From Oxyruncus cristatus (lineage: Eukaryota > Chordata > Aves > Passeriformes > Cotingidae): 64,000 bases of DNA. Below, one piece after another: positions 27,901 to 39,200 of this stretch; positions within the stretch are counted from its first letter, which is position 1; each line of letters starts with the position of its first letter. A model generated the notes under the pieces. It did no database searches, was not told the DNA's origin, and saw only the letters and a list, made by a program, of their open reading frames with translations. Position numbers and translations under genes: made by a program. The stretch spans positions 619,111 to 683,110 of the forward strand of contig VXAY01005262.1 in the NCBI GenBank assembly GCA_013399855.1, written 5' to 3'.

Positions 27901-28090
27901 CAACAGAGCGTGGTACAGAGATCCCCAGCAGTCCTAGGCTACACAAAAATTCTGGTATCCACCTTTTCTTTTCCCTAAATATGCCTTTTTGGCTTTTTCA
28001 TGTTTTGCATTCTTTAAAGAGTCTGAATTGCTACTGATTAATGACCCAAACATTTGTGCACCTGAAGTGACTGCCCAGGTGCTGTAAGAG
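24963..28090. other. Intergenic, no gene recognised
   Basis: Strongly AT-rich, especially 26400-27100. No repeat family or gene recognised. Confidence 0.6.
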
Positions 28091-28099
28091 ACTGGACTA

Positions 28100-28366
28100 T
28101 TGGTGCTGATGGCTCAGTCAGCAGTGTACTTTGCTAACAATGTGCTGAGTGACCACCCAGGCCAGGGATGGAAGGTGTGCACATCTGACACCTCAGGCTA
28201 CAAGCTAGATGTTAAACGAAATAAGGAAAGAGGTGGGGTAGTGTTTCTTTTTCCTTACACAGATGACTCAGCTGTGATAACTCCCTGGAATATTCCCACA
28301 CAGCCTGAAGGGGTTTATCTCTTGTTGATGAGACCTAAGGGGATAAAATGGATGCAGCTGCACTGA
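28100..28366 (+). other. Unrecognised 88-codon open frame
   Basis: Frame beginning MVLMAQSAVYFANN and ending KGIKWMQLH. Amino-acid composition is ordinary rather than low complexity, but I recognise no domain. It lies immediately left of LTR-like fragments, so a decayed retroelement interior is possible. A chance frame is equally possible. Confidence 0.2.
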
Positions 28367-28446
28367 TCTAAGAGGCAGCTGCAACATCTTCAAAAGTGTC
28401 AAAGACTCCCAAAGTATCTCCTGACTCACACTATTACAATATCAAG

Positions 28447-28680
28447 TGTAAAACTCCCCACCCAGGGGAGGTACTGGAGGCGTTCCCACCTGAACCTGAG
28501 CATATATAACTGAGTTCTGTGGCTTCTCTTATTGCCTGGGGCTTCTATCACTGCCTTGATAGACCTGGACTGCAACCACCACTTTGACCAACAAACATCA
28601 AAATTTCAATAATGAAATCTTGTTGCTGGATCCAGTGAGTGTCTTGTGGGTCCCTATTGGGGGTTAAAGCTGTGAAACTC
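28447..28680 (+). mobile_element. LTR-like fragment, plus orientation (tentative)
   Basis: Begins near TGTAAAACTCCCCACC. A strong TATA-like CATATATAAC at 28501-28510 is followed by TGAGTTCTGTGGCTTCTC. The promoter-like layout and higher GC than the surroundings suggest an LTR remnant, but the family was not recognised and the ends are not defined. Confidence 0.35.
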
Positions 28681-28689
28681 CCTTGGGTT

Positions 28690-29000
28690 AGACCGTGAAA
28701 GATCTATTCTGCATAAAAATCACCTAAAGGTGAAGACAAAATAGATCTGGAGCACAAAATAGAGGAAAAAGCCTTTATTGAAAGGGAAGGCTAGCTTTTT
28801 ATCTGGCAGGGCATGGAATGATTGGAATTTGGGTGGATTCAAGGGAGATTCATGCAAGGATGTGTCTATAATTGGCTAAACTGTGATAAAACTTACCCTA
28901 TTAGGGAGAGGGAAGATACAAGGTAAGGGACAGCTGTAAATCTAAACTATAGAGAGCCAATAAGCAAAAGGGTTACATTCAGCAAATAGAAAAACAGCTA
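28690..29000 (-). mobile_element. LTR-like fragment, minus orientation (tentative)
   Basis: On the minus strand it has GATAAAAAG at 28795-28803 and AATAAA at 28774-28779 about 20 bp further, a TATA-then-poly(A)-signal layout seen in compact LTRs. It faces the plus-oriented fragment directly to its left. Family not recognised. Confidence 0.35.
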
Positions 29001-29229
29001 ACACTGATTTAAACTACGTGATACATATTAAAGTAAGATTTTCTTCTGACAACATTGTTAATAAACTGAATAAACATAATACTATTGTAATATGAAAAGT
29101 AGTCTCTGAGGTAAAGAGTTGTTATCCAGTAGCCCAGCTGCATTTTCAAGCCTTCTCTCTCTTCAGTTCTGCTTTTCTTCAGAGGTTTTTCTCCACCAAG
29201 AATAAACATCCTGTGGTCAACTTCCAACA

Positions 29230-29720
29230 GGTCCCTCCAGTTGCATGGGGGGTCTGCGTCCCTGCTGTGACTGCCTGTACCACCACCACAGCCTCATTCC
29301 AGCACCATACAAGGGCCTGCTGGTATTGAATCCCAGCTATCTGCTGTTTCCTAAAAGTACTGACTCTTCAGCCATTCCTGCCAGGTTTTCTGGGCATGGG
29401 GGAGGTGAACCATGTGGAAGGGCACTCACCTTGTCTCTGTCCTGTGACAACGTGTGTTCCTCGAGGTGGTAGAGGCTGGCTGCCATCTCAGTTTGGTCTG
29501 GCAGGTCTTGGGAAGTTTTTCTTCGTCAGTTGGTTTAACCCAGTTTTATCAGTATTGTTATCAGCATTTTTTCTCGGTAAAGTTATTTTTTTTTTACATT
29601 TGGGTATATTCAGTATCTCCCCCTGTATTGGAGAAGCCAGGGGTATTGAATCCAAGGGAGGAGACTTCTAACTGAGGTCTCTGTCCCTCCAAATTGTCTC
29701 AAACCAAAACACCAATGCAG
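29230..29720. repeat. GC-rich, probably repeat-derived segment
   Basis: Clearly richer in G and C than its flanks, with several overlapping short open frames on both strands and no recognisable protein motif. The right side (TCTCCCCCTGTATTGGAG to CTGTCCCTCCAAATTGTC) resembles the end of an LTR. Unclassified. Confidence 0.35.
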
Positions 29721-30426
29721 CACATCCCAAAGTGGGTGTTTACATCCACACGTCCCAGGAGCACTACAGAGCTGTTGGTACTGAGTTGAGCCTAAGTTTA
29801 TAGGCCTGCCACTCAGAGCCAAATCAAAGCTACTTGAGTTTATACCAACTAGACTATGTGAAATTTGTGCCCTATCATTAGTCTCGTGCCCCTGAAACAG
29901 CCCTAATGGGATGTGCTTCTTTTAACCCATCACCATATGAGACTTTTCACTAGAACAGCATTTCTGACAGTCTTCCTGTAAATAGAAATCTGTGCTAACT
30001 TTAGGAGAGAGGTTTTACTTACAGGTCTGAAAGCCTTGACACCTGCTACCAGCTTCCTAGGTAATATCACGCAAATGGCTTAATCACTATTTCCTTCATT
30101 TGGGAAAGAAGAAAATAATCCTGTTTTTCTGTGGACAGCATATGATAAATTAAGATGAGGAACATAATCATTGAGTTTAAGGTGCTACAGTCATCAACGA
30201 TTAGCAAACGTTTCTGTGAAGTGAGATATTGATAGGAAAAGGGAATTATGAAGTTAATCATACAGTTTTTGCTTAAGCAAATGATCCTTTAAGCTTCATA
30301 TTCAATGAAGCCTGAAGCTGATAAGAACTTGGCCAAAATTCAGTATAATTTACTAAGCAGTGCTAAAATATGCAGAATATAGCTCAGAGTGAGATACAAG
30401 CTGTAAATAACTGGTCGTGGAAAGGT

Positions 30427-30474
30427 TGTTGCCTTTAATTTGCTCATTTGAGTGTTGCCTTTAATGTGCTCATT
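30427..30474 (+). repeat. Short direct repeat (two units, period 26)
   Basis: GTTGCCTTTAATTTGCTCAT is followed 26 bases later by GTTGCCTTTAATGTGCTCAT, a recent local duplication differing at one base. Confidence 0.85.
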
Positions 30475-32357
30475 CTTTCACTAATTAATCTTTTGTTCAG
30501 TTTTACTGTAATCTTGGGAAATACAACAGCTGAGGTAAACAAGGGAAAGAGGATTAGACATAAACTATCAAGCACAAAAAAAGGCAACTTCCAAATAAAG
30601 GAATAATAAATTAGACAAAGCAGAATGGTTTTTATTGTATACTCAACCTTTGAGTTGCTATATAAGTGCTATGCACTTGTTTGATAAATATGTATTTTAT
30701 TTCAAGTCATAAAAACAATTACAATGGCATTTCTCTCCATCTGTATTGCATGGCTTACCATGCTATCCATGACTAACCATTTAAAACTAACTTCTGTAAG
30801 CAAAACATCTTCCCTGAACAGGATAAAAATCACTTTATAAGGGAAATAATTCTTAATCCCAATTACCAGTTGCCATGGTAATAACAAAGACTCAAGAAAT
30901 ATGTATTTTACTTGTTTGGTGTAGGCAATGTGCTCCCTAGAAAGGTATACAGTGAGAGAGTGAAATGTCTGTAGGAAGACAATACCAAGGTCAGATTCTC
31001 ATTCTACTGGAACTTACACATTGCCATTGAAGTTGCATGCTGACACTATTAATTAAGCTTGGTTGACTCCTTTACTTTTTTCCTTTTTTTTTTTAGGCAA
31101 ATAATTGGGAAGTTTTATTACAGTGAAAAATTCCTTCCATGGTAGTTAGAGAAAAGTGTTTTGAAATAATGTGATTTTCCCTGCAGTAGGAAACTTAAAA
31201 AAAAAAAGAAAAAAGGCACCCATGGTGACTCAAATACAACCATTCCAAAGGTGTCAGAAGTTCTGCTGAAATACTTGTATACAGGTTTAATAAGTTTTTA
31301 AGGAAAAGTTTTTTTCTCGGCTGGAAACATACAGGTTTTTTTCATGTAGCTACCAAGCTTGGAGAATGTAAATCTTGAGTCCTTCATTACTATAGGTGTT
31401 AAAATCGTATGTATACAGATGTTCCCTTTAATACTGCCTCAAAATTCAAGAAAACAGTTATAAGAATTTTAGAAACATGTAAACTTGTCAGTGGAAGTGA
31501 GGTCCAACGAGTGAGAAACTTTCCTCAAAATGAATTCACATCAACTGCTTCCATTCGTAAATACAAATTTGTAGAAATAGTTTTCACACTCTTAAAACAC
31601 ACGTTACCCACAAACACTAGCACTGTACCATAAAACAAGAATAACTTTAGAGGAGAACACAGCGTGACATTAAGAAATCATAGCTAAGCAATATGTCTAA
31701 ATAATATATAAACCCAGTATATTCTTAGACTGGAACAGACCAAGACTTTTTGTTGAGAAGGGCATGCTCCAAGCAGTTCGCCAAAACAAATGATCAGAGC
31801 CCTAGGAAACCTGGGCACATATCTACCACAGTCTTAAACATAACCTAAATAGGTTAAACATGAAAGAGCTATACAGAGATCGTAAATGAATGCAATTACA
31901 GTGGCAGGAAGAGTCTGTAGTGTAAGATTAAAAATTATAAAAGATATAAAAATTATTTCTATATCCGTCCCATTAAAAACAAACCTCTGTCCAGACAACA
32001 CTCTAAAAATGCAAATGTGGTAACAACTGTATATATTTGCATTCACTCTCCCTTGCCTAATAGTAGTTTAAATGTAGCTTGCACATTTAAGAGGACTAGA
32101 AACAAAAGAAAATGTTTGAGGGGTAAAAAGGGAGGAGGTTTTGTGAGGCACTGGAGCTAAAGGGGAAACTGATCCACTAGAACTGCAATCTACTGCACAC
32201 AGACTGCCAGAATCTGTCAATCCTTTCAGTGCACTCAAAAAGTCTTTAACTGCTCTTCATAGAACCAAATTATTTTGCATATGTATGAAATTTCTTTACT
32301 GTTCTAATTTTAGTACTTTCTCTTAAATCAGGGATCTGTTCTTTTGATGTGCTGATT

Positions 32358-32386
32358 GTTCTTTTTTTTTTTTTAAAAAAAAGAAC
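32358..32386. repeat. Inverted repeat GTTC-T(n)A(n)-GAAC
   Basis: GTTC, 13 T, 8 A, GAAC: a palindrome with at least 12-bp arms, able to form a hairpin or cruciform. It may simply be homopolymer expansion. Confidence 0.8.
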
Positions 32387-35300
32387 TATGCCTGTCCCAA
32401 GAGAAGTCACCTGGATCCTCTCTGGGTTTAAAGGTCATAAAAATCTAGACTCTCTCCAGTTCTTTAACTTTCTTTCAGTGCCTTTCCCTTCCCAGCCTTG
32501 CATGGCTAGTCCTATAATACTACACAACGTCTTTTGTAGATGAAAATGTCACATTAAAATAACATACCTTGCACTTTCTGAAGTCTAGCTTGTAAATCAC
32601 TGACTCAACTTCATAGCCCCAATCTACAAAAAGGTTTAACTACCTGATTAACCCTTCAGGCTGCTAAGCCCGTGTGACATGGACATCTCTCAAAGTCTCC
32701 TGGCCATACCCAGCTCCCAGGTAGAGGCAAGCATCCTTGTCACACCCAAGCTTCACAAGGGAACAAAAATCCAGCATGTTTTGCTCCTTAAACCCTGATA
32801 TCTAGTTTTCATGGGTCCCCACCCAGTATGGATAATCAGGGGACCAGGATGACCAAGGATGCTAGAGAGCACACCTGCTCTAGAGAATAAATACTGCCTA
32901 TGGAGCTGCTGGTGCAATCCCTTACTTCTTCCAAGTAAATCTTCCCTGTAGCACACCACCTGAGATTCAAAGAAGACTTGAATATGCTTGATGGCTTTAC
33001 CTCTGTATTGCCATGGCAGGTTGGTAAGAAGAAAAGAGGAAAGAGAGAAGATCCACTGGACCTCTGCTTTCAGCATCTCTCTTTGGGGTACCAAGACCAT
33101 GAATGTTCAGGGTGATGCTGTTGGTTCTACCCTCCAGCTCAGGACACTTGCAGCCACCTCATGAAAGGATGTCACAAAATGTTTGCTGTGGGGCCTGATG
33201 GTTTCTATTGTGGAAAAAGCCTACGATTTTTTATGAGAAACAGCAAGCACTTTGAGAAATTGAACGAAGGTATACTGCATCTTCTCTAGTTTTCAATAAT
33301 CTATTAACTGATACTTAGAAATGAAGGCACCTCTGATAGTGGCAAAGTTGGTAATTGGGAGACTTAGAGCTTTGCCACAAATGTATTGGTGTTTAGTTTT
33401 GGGTGGTCACGATGCAAATATTTTGAAAACTACTGCATTAGCTGTTGCCAAAGTAGGCTCCTAAGCAAATACTACTACAGTGAAACTTCGGAGTACTTTA
33501 CAGTCTAGAACTCTGAGCTAGAGTAATTCCAGAAAGTCAAAAATATCAGTGCAAGCCAACCAATTCAGTGATAGTCAGGACTGAGAAGTGCTCTGTAGGC
33601 CCAAGATTTTTTTCAGTTTCTTCCACTGATGAACCCCCAGAAACTGCAATTCTAAATTATAATTGACACAATTGTGAAACCAGAATTTTACTCACTAAGT
33701 AACAGTGCTTCTGCTGTTTCTACAAAGCTGTGCTCGCTACTACCTTTCATTACCCACTGTCTTGTTCAAACCCTCTTCTCTTCTTTAATAGCCTACATCA
33801 CTTCATGTGGTCAGGCTCCTGACAATGGCTACATCCCAAATGGGAGCTGGCAGTTGCCCTTCTGAGGCACAGATTAGCAGCTCCACAGTATTTGGAATTG
33901 CCTCCCGCATACATGTACCATGCTCAGAGCTCTTCTCAGAAAGAGGGCAGAACTTGGCCCTGGCAACACTAAGGGGAGTTGGCAGGTAGATAAGTACCCA
34001 AGTTCCTTTTGTAATATAAATACAGGTTTGGGATTTGAGTCATAGTTTCTACAGTGATTCATTGTTTTAAGGTATTTGCTACTAAATACTTCACTTAATC
34101 ATGGTGAGTAATATTCCACACATGCTCCATACACATTCTACACAAGCTCCTACAGTCAATGAAATTCCCATTGCCACATTTTTCAAATGCCCAAGGTTGT
34201 AATTATTACACTAGGGCTAGAGATTACCTTTTCACCCCTTTTTCTTGACCTCTGTAGTGTGTTCATGCATTCTGTACTCTGGTGAGAGTTAGAAATTCCA
34301 CCACCCCCAGTTATATTCAGATTTTCTTTTCACCACATAAACTGCACATTCAGAAGCGCAGAGTACTAAGTCCCATGCTTTTAACACATTACCACTTGCC
34401 ACTGCAGTAATATTGGACAAACATTTCAATTATCTGATGAGACTCCAGAACAATACTTAAAAATTATTACACCAATAATTTGAATTTTGTTTTTAATTTA
34501 TATGTAACCGATATACTAGAAGCTAACTTTCAGGGAAAACAAATAGAATCATTTAATAATTAATAATTTATACTTCTAATTTTAATTATATAATTATTTT
34601 TAGATGGATCTCTAATAAAAATTAATTATGCTTCATTGTTTTTACTCAAGGTTTCCAATAGAATAACATGGAAATGATCAGTTGCAATGTCTAAGCCTAA
34701 GCACATCAATAAGCAGGACAGAGGAAGTTTGAGAAAGAACCTTTAGCACAGGTGAGAAATTCCATTGTTTGGGATGACCTGAAGAAGAGGAACTGGCCCC
34801 TCCTTGCTTCAATGGAAAAGAATGAAGATTGTCCAAAAAAGAATAGGTAACAAAGTGAGAGATGAGAAAATTAAGAAAGAATAGAATCAAGAAACTTTTT
34901 AACAAGAAAAAGAGGAAGAAAAGCAACCAGGTGCCCAAATCAGTAGTTAAATGCCCAGTAACAGAGTAGTGAAAATCTCACCCTATAACTGTGTGAGAAT
35001 TGTAAAGATTAAATAGCAGTGAAACAAACAAAAAAGAATTTAATCTGTCCAGTTCACTGTGAACAGGAAGACAAATTATTTTTTCCCTTTCCCTAGCAAC
35101 ATCTTTTTTTTTGTAATTGTTAAGGTTCCTTCCCTGTTCTTTAGTTTAAATAAACCATGTGTTTCCTATCTTTCTGCATAAGTAATTATTGCTGCTCTCT
35201 TCTGCAGTATCTCCAAGTAGTCTTTTTTTTTTTTTCTTCAAAAGTGGTATTGCCAAAAACACAACTTCTTCGGTTTTCCCCCAAAATACAGGACAAGCAA

Positions 35301-36099
35301 CTCCCCTAGAAATGACTCATACCTCTAACCTACTGAGTCCTGAAGAAAATGTGAAGGTGAGGTTCAACATGTTCACTCTGGTACGCAAACGCTGGATCCA
35401 TTTTGCTGAGCATTACATGGACAAATATGTTATTCATTTCCTTGTTGGTAAGCCCTGCCTCTTGCCTTGGAGGGGAGATGGCAGGAAAGGACAGCCAAAG
35501 GACATTCAAAGGGAAAAGGAGGTTGAAACCTTTCTCCCCCATTTTCTCTAGACTCTCACAGCTTTTCTCAGAAAGTTTCATGAAACAGAATCTAGTTCAA
35601 TAATCAGTTAAGTGCTTTCCTCAGATTATGTGCCAGGTATTAGTATTTCACAGAAATACTAATTGTGACTTGCTTGAAAAGCCCTTCATCTGCACAGTTC
35701 TACTGAGGCCTATATGATTACTCTGGGTAACATATGGGGGCTATAAAACATCTTCCTGTGCATGCCAGCTACAAAGAGTGCTTGGAACAAGCAATGAGCT
35801 GAGCAATTTCAGCACAAGGAGAAAAAGGAACTAGACCAGATCCAATCTGAAAAGTAAATCATTAACACAAGCACTTTCTGTAAGTGAGCGTTTCACTCTG
35901 TGACTAGCTGGATTCTGATTCTTAAAATCAACACAGCAGAACAGAGGGTGTCGTACTAATGACTCTGTTTACTTACATCATAATCACACTTATTCAATGC
36001 ATGATTAATGACTAAGTATACAGTGAATCTATAAAACCCAAGGACATACGGTACCCACAAGTGTTCTGCTTCATTATTACTTTGGAGCCTTACATACTT

Positions 36100-36241
36100 G
36101 GTATCACTTTGATTGGATGGTTTCTCTCAAATCTTCAAAACAGGATAAGACTTAACTATAACATTAGTTTACTGAACTATTACTTTTAGTCTGGGAAAGC
36201 TGCTATTTTCATCTCAACAGAACTTGAAGACTTGAATCAAA
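36100..36241 (+). promoter_or_regulatory. Putative ANXA10 5' flank/5' UTR region
   Basis: This is the sequence just before the ANXA10 start codon. It has an inverted CCAAT core (ATTGG at 36112-36116), a GATAAG core at 36144-36149 and an AT-rich patch (ACTATAAC near 36155), but no classical TATA box and no CpG island. A tissue-restricted promoter would fit the known narrow expression of mammalian A10, but that is inference. The transcription start cannot be placed. Confidence 0.3.
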
Positions 36242-36259
36242 ATGTATTGTGGAGTTTAC
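36242..36259 (+). CDS. ANXA10: ANXA10 coding exon 1 (start codon, residues 1-6)
   Basis: Six codons, MYCGVY, followed directly by the strong donor gtgagt at 36260. Human A10 begins MFCGDYVQG; this exon plus exon 2 reads MYCGVYTQG, so the Met, Cys3-Gly4 and Tyr6 align. It is far too short to be found as an open frame; it was located by its match to the expected N-terminus, its donor, and its phase 0 join with exon 2. The sequence before the ATG is AATCAAA, with A at -3, an acceptable initiation context. The 5' UTR start was not determined. Confidence 0.88.
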
Positions 36260-39200
36260 GTGAGTAGAATGATTTGTTCTCTGAAATCTATCAAAATTTT
36301 TCATTTCTTTCGAGTTCTTATGTTGGGATCAATTTCCCTGCATTGGTAGAAATTAATCTCAGGTGAAGTTAATTTATTTGTGATTTGGGTCTAATCCTGA
36401 TGTTACTTACAGTATATATCAAGTGTCTGAAATGAAGATTAAAATACAAAGAATTATCAGTTCCTGTCTCAGAATTCTAGACCTTTCAAGAAAAAAACAA
36501 TTCAAGCCTCCTCGTGAGGCTCTGTTTGTGGGTTTTCTATGCTTGCACTTAGCTACTACACAAGGAACTAAATTACATATTATCACCTAATTGTATTAAA
36601 AATAAATATGTGAATTTCTCAGAAGATACCCATTCCTGGTACTATTTTGAGGGGTTTATAATTTCACAAGACCATCTGTAACTGCATAAAATAACTGAAT
36701 AGATTTAACATTTATCAACATCTGGTTTTGTTCACAATGTGAAAAATATTTTAAAGCAAAGAAATGGTACCTCTACAAGGGCCATAACACATATATCAGT
36801 TATTGTTCCCCATCAAAAATTGTAGCAATATATTAAATGGTTTCATTAGCGCTCTTTAAGAAAGGTTCATAGTGCAATTTTAAATCTCCATTCTGGAAGC
36901 TACTGGAGTTATTATTTCATGACGACAAAATATGAAATTGCTCTCTGTACCTGGCATACTGATAATTATGTTCACTAAGGACTTTCTTTCAATTATTTCT
37001 AATAAGAATAATTATTCATTCCTCTCAAATGCTTTTTGCATGTACATTCCAAACCAACTTACAAATCAATATAGAATTTTCTAAAGGAGAAACATTTTTT
37101 CCTCACTTATTTTAACTGAAAGTATAATTGACTAATTACTCCAATCCTGTCAGTAAAGTATTTCTTCTGATAAAATTATACTGCATATATTTGCTTTTCT
37201 AAAGTAATAGTTATTGAATGGGGATTACTAATGTGTTTGGTTTTCTGCAGTTTGGGACCTTATATCCTTTACTAGACCAGCTAAGAACTTAAAAGAGATT
37301 TTCTTCTTTGTTTCTTTTTTTTCCTCTTTAACCTACAGTGATTCTGTAGTCTATTCCTAATAATTAAATGAAGACAGCAAGACTTAATCTACCTGACGAA
37401 GGCAGTAGATTAGTTTCTGCTGGAGATGTCAAGAAATTCAGTTTCTTTTTTCCTACTGATTTATTGAGACCAATTGTATTTAAATAATCGACACTGCATT
37501 TGCATATAGTACGTTGTCTGATATTAACAGTAGTACATTATAAAATAGCTTACAGAAGAAATTCTTTCGCTTTTAAGTCATTACAATTGGCAATTGTGAT
37601 ATTTGTAATAATAATGCGATATTTTGATAGTATTATTAAGAAATTCTAATAGATTAGATGGTAATTCTTAACTGTGGCAGATGTTTACAACAGCTATGTA
37701 GGCCTTATTTGTTGTAAGCCTTTAGGACTACTTGAGCAGAAGGGACACTTAAGTTCCTAATTCTGATCCTCTGAATTGCGCCAAAATACTTCAAAATAGA
37801 CAATGTTGATACCATCTCTTTATTCCCTCTTCTTCTAAACATAGAAAGGCACACCACTATGCCCTTTGTTTTTTCCATAATGACAGAAGTAAGAAAGCAG
37901 AGAAGCACCTGTAGACAATGGGGTGCATATCGGTTTCAGGAAAGACAGGAAAACCTGATTACAGGCTTTCTCTGATGGATTCGCAGGTTGAGTAAATTTT
38001 TATTCTTTATTCCCATTTCTATGTGTTGTGGAATAGAAAGGGAGAGAAATCAGGGTTTTTTTATGAACTAGATTACTGGATCCTAACCAGTGGAGATTAC
38101 CCTGTTGAGGCACCCAGACAGAATGGGGACATGTAATGCAGAGCCCATGTAAATATTCTCTCCTGGGTGCCTGCTGGTTCTCCAAGATAAAATCGGTCTT
38201 GGAGCAGTGGCAGTTTTCTCAGAAGAGACTCAGCAACAAAATAGCAGAAAAATCATTCTAGCAAATCTCAAACAAGAAAATAGGGCTTACACAGGACTGA
38301 GTGGTAAGGCTGTCACATTAATTTCTTGTCTACTCTTCTGAAACACAACTTTAAATTAAGAACAAGTCTTAAAAGCACACTCCAGACTTAAAAATATTTT
38401 TAAGGAATCCCAAAACATTGATATATCATTAATTCAGAAGTATAAGAAACATCAAAAAAATTGGAGGCACTACTTTCAAAATTTACTTGATTCTTTAAGA
38501 TGACCTCTGTTATATTTTACGCTACCCATCTTAGTAATTACATATTTTATCTATGAATAACTGGATAGGATGGAGTCCCCAAAGATCAAGAATGAGATGT
38601 ACAAACTGTTAACAGCAGCAGTCTTGCCAGATTCAGCAATGCAGGCCATCATCATTATCAGAGATTACATAGAGAAGATGGCTCCCCACAGTACCACAGG
38701 TAAACTACAAGAAATTAGACAAGATGAAATCTGTGACCTCTCTGAAATACACATTCAGAGGGAGATGGGAGGCTTTGGAGAAAGAATTTTCTATGCTTAG
38801 AAGTATCCCTTCCACTACTGCAACATTTATTTTTCAAATTAAACGTAACACATAAAATAAACACAAAGCAAACAAAATACTCATGAAATTTTTATTCAAT
38901 AAAGTTGCACACAAAGGATATCTTTGCCAAAGTATAGCTGGCTCATAGCATGTAGCTATGTAATAAAGCAAGCATTTTATTTTAGTAGACATTCCCTATG
39001 GGAAACATTCAGACTAAGGAGTCTGACTTTGATTGTTTGTTATCAGTAGAATGACTTACTGAACAAATATTATCAGAAGGTTGTTCATATTTCAGATTGT
39101 TTTTTCCATCACAAGACTGAATTGCCTGAACTTTACACAACATAGTTTGATAAAAGCAGCCTCAGCTTTTACTGATACTTTTGTTGAATGCTTATGGCTT

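Larger units (their letters stand above)
29721..36099. other. Intergenic upstream of ANXA10, no gene recognised
   Basis: AT-rich, with the inverted repeat at 32.36 kb and short direct repeat at 30.43 kb. A GC-richer block at 32650-33150 holds a 115-codon minus-strand frame (32753-33100) and 35189-35551 holds a 120-codon plus-strand frame. Neither has a recognisable motif. Confidence 0.55.
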
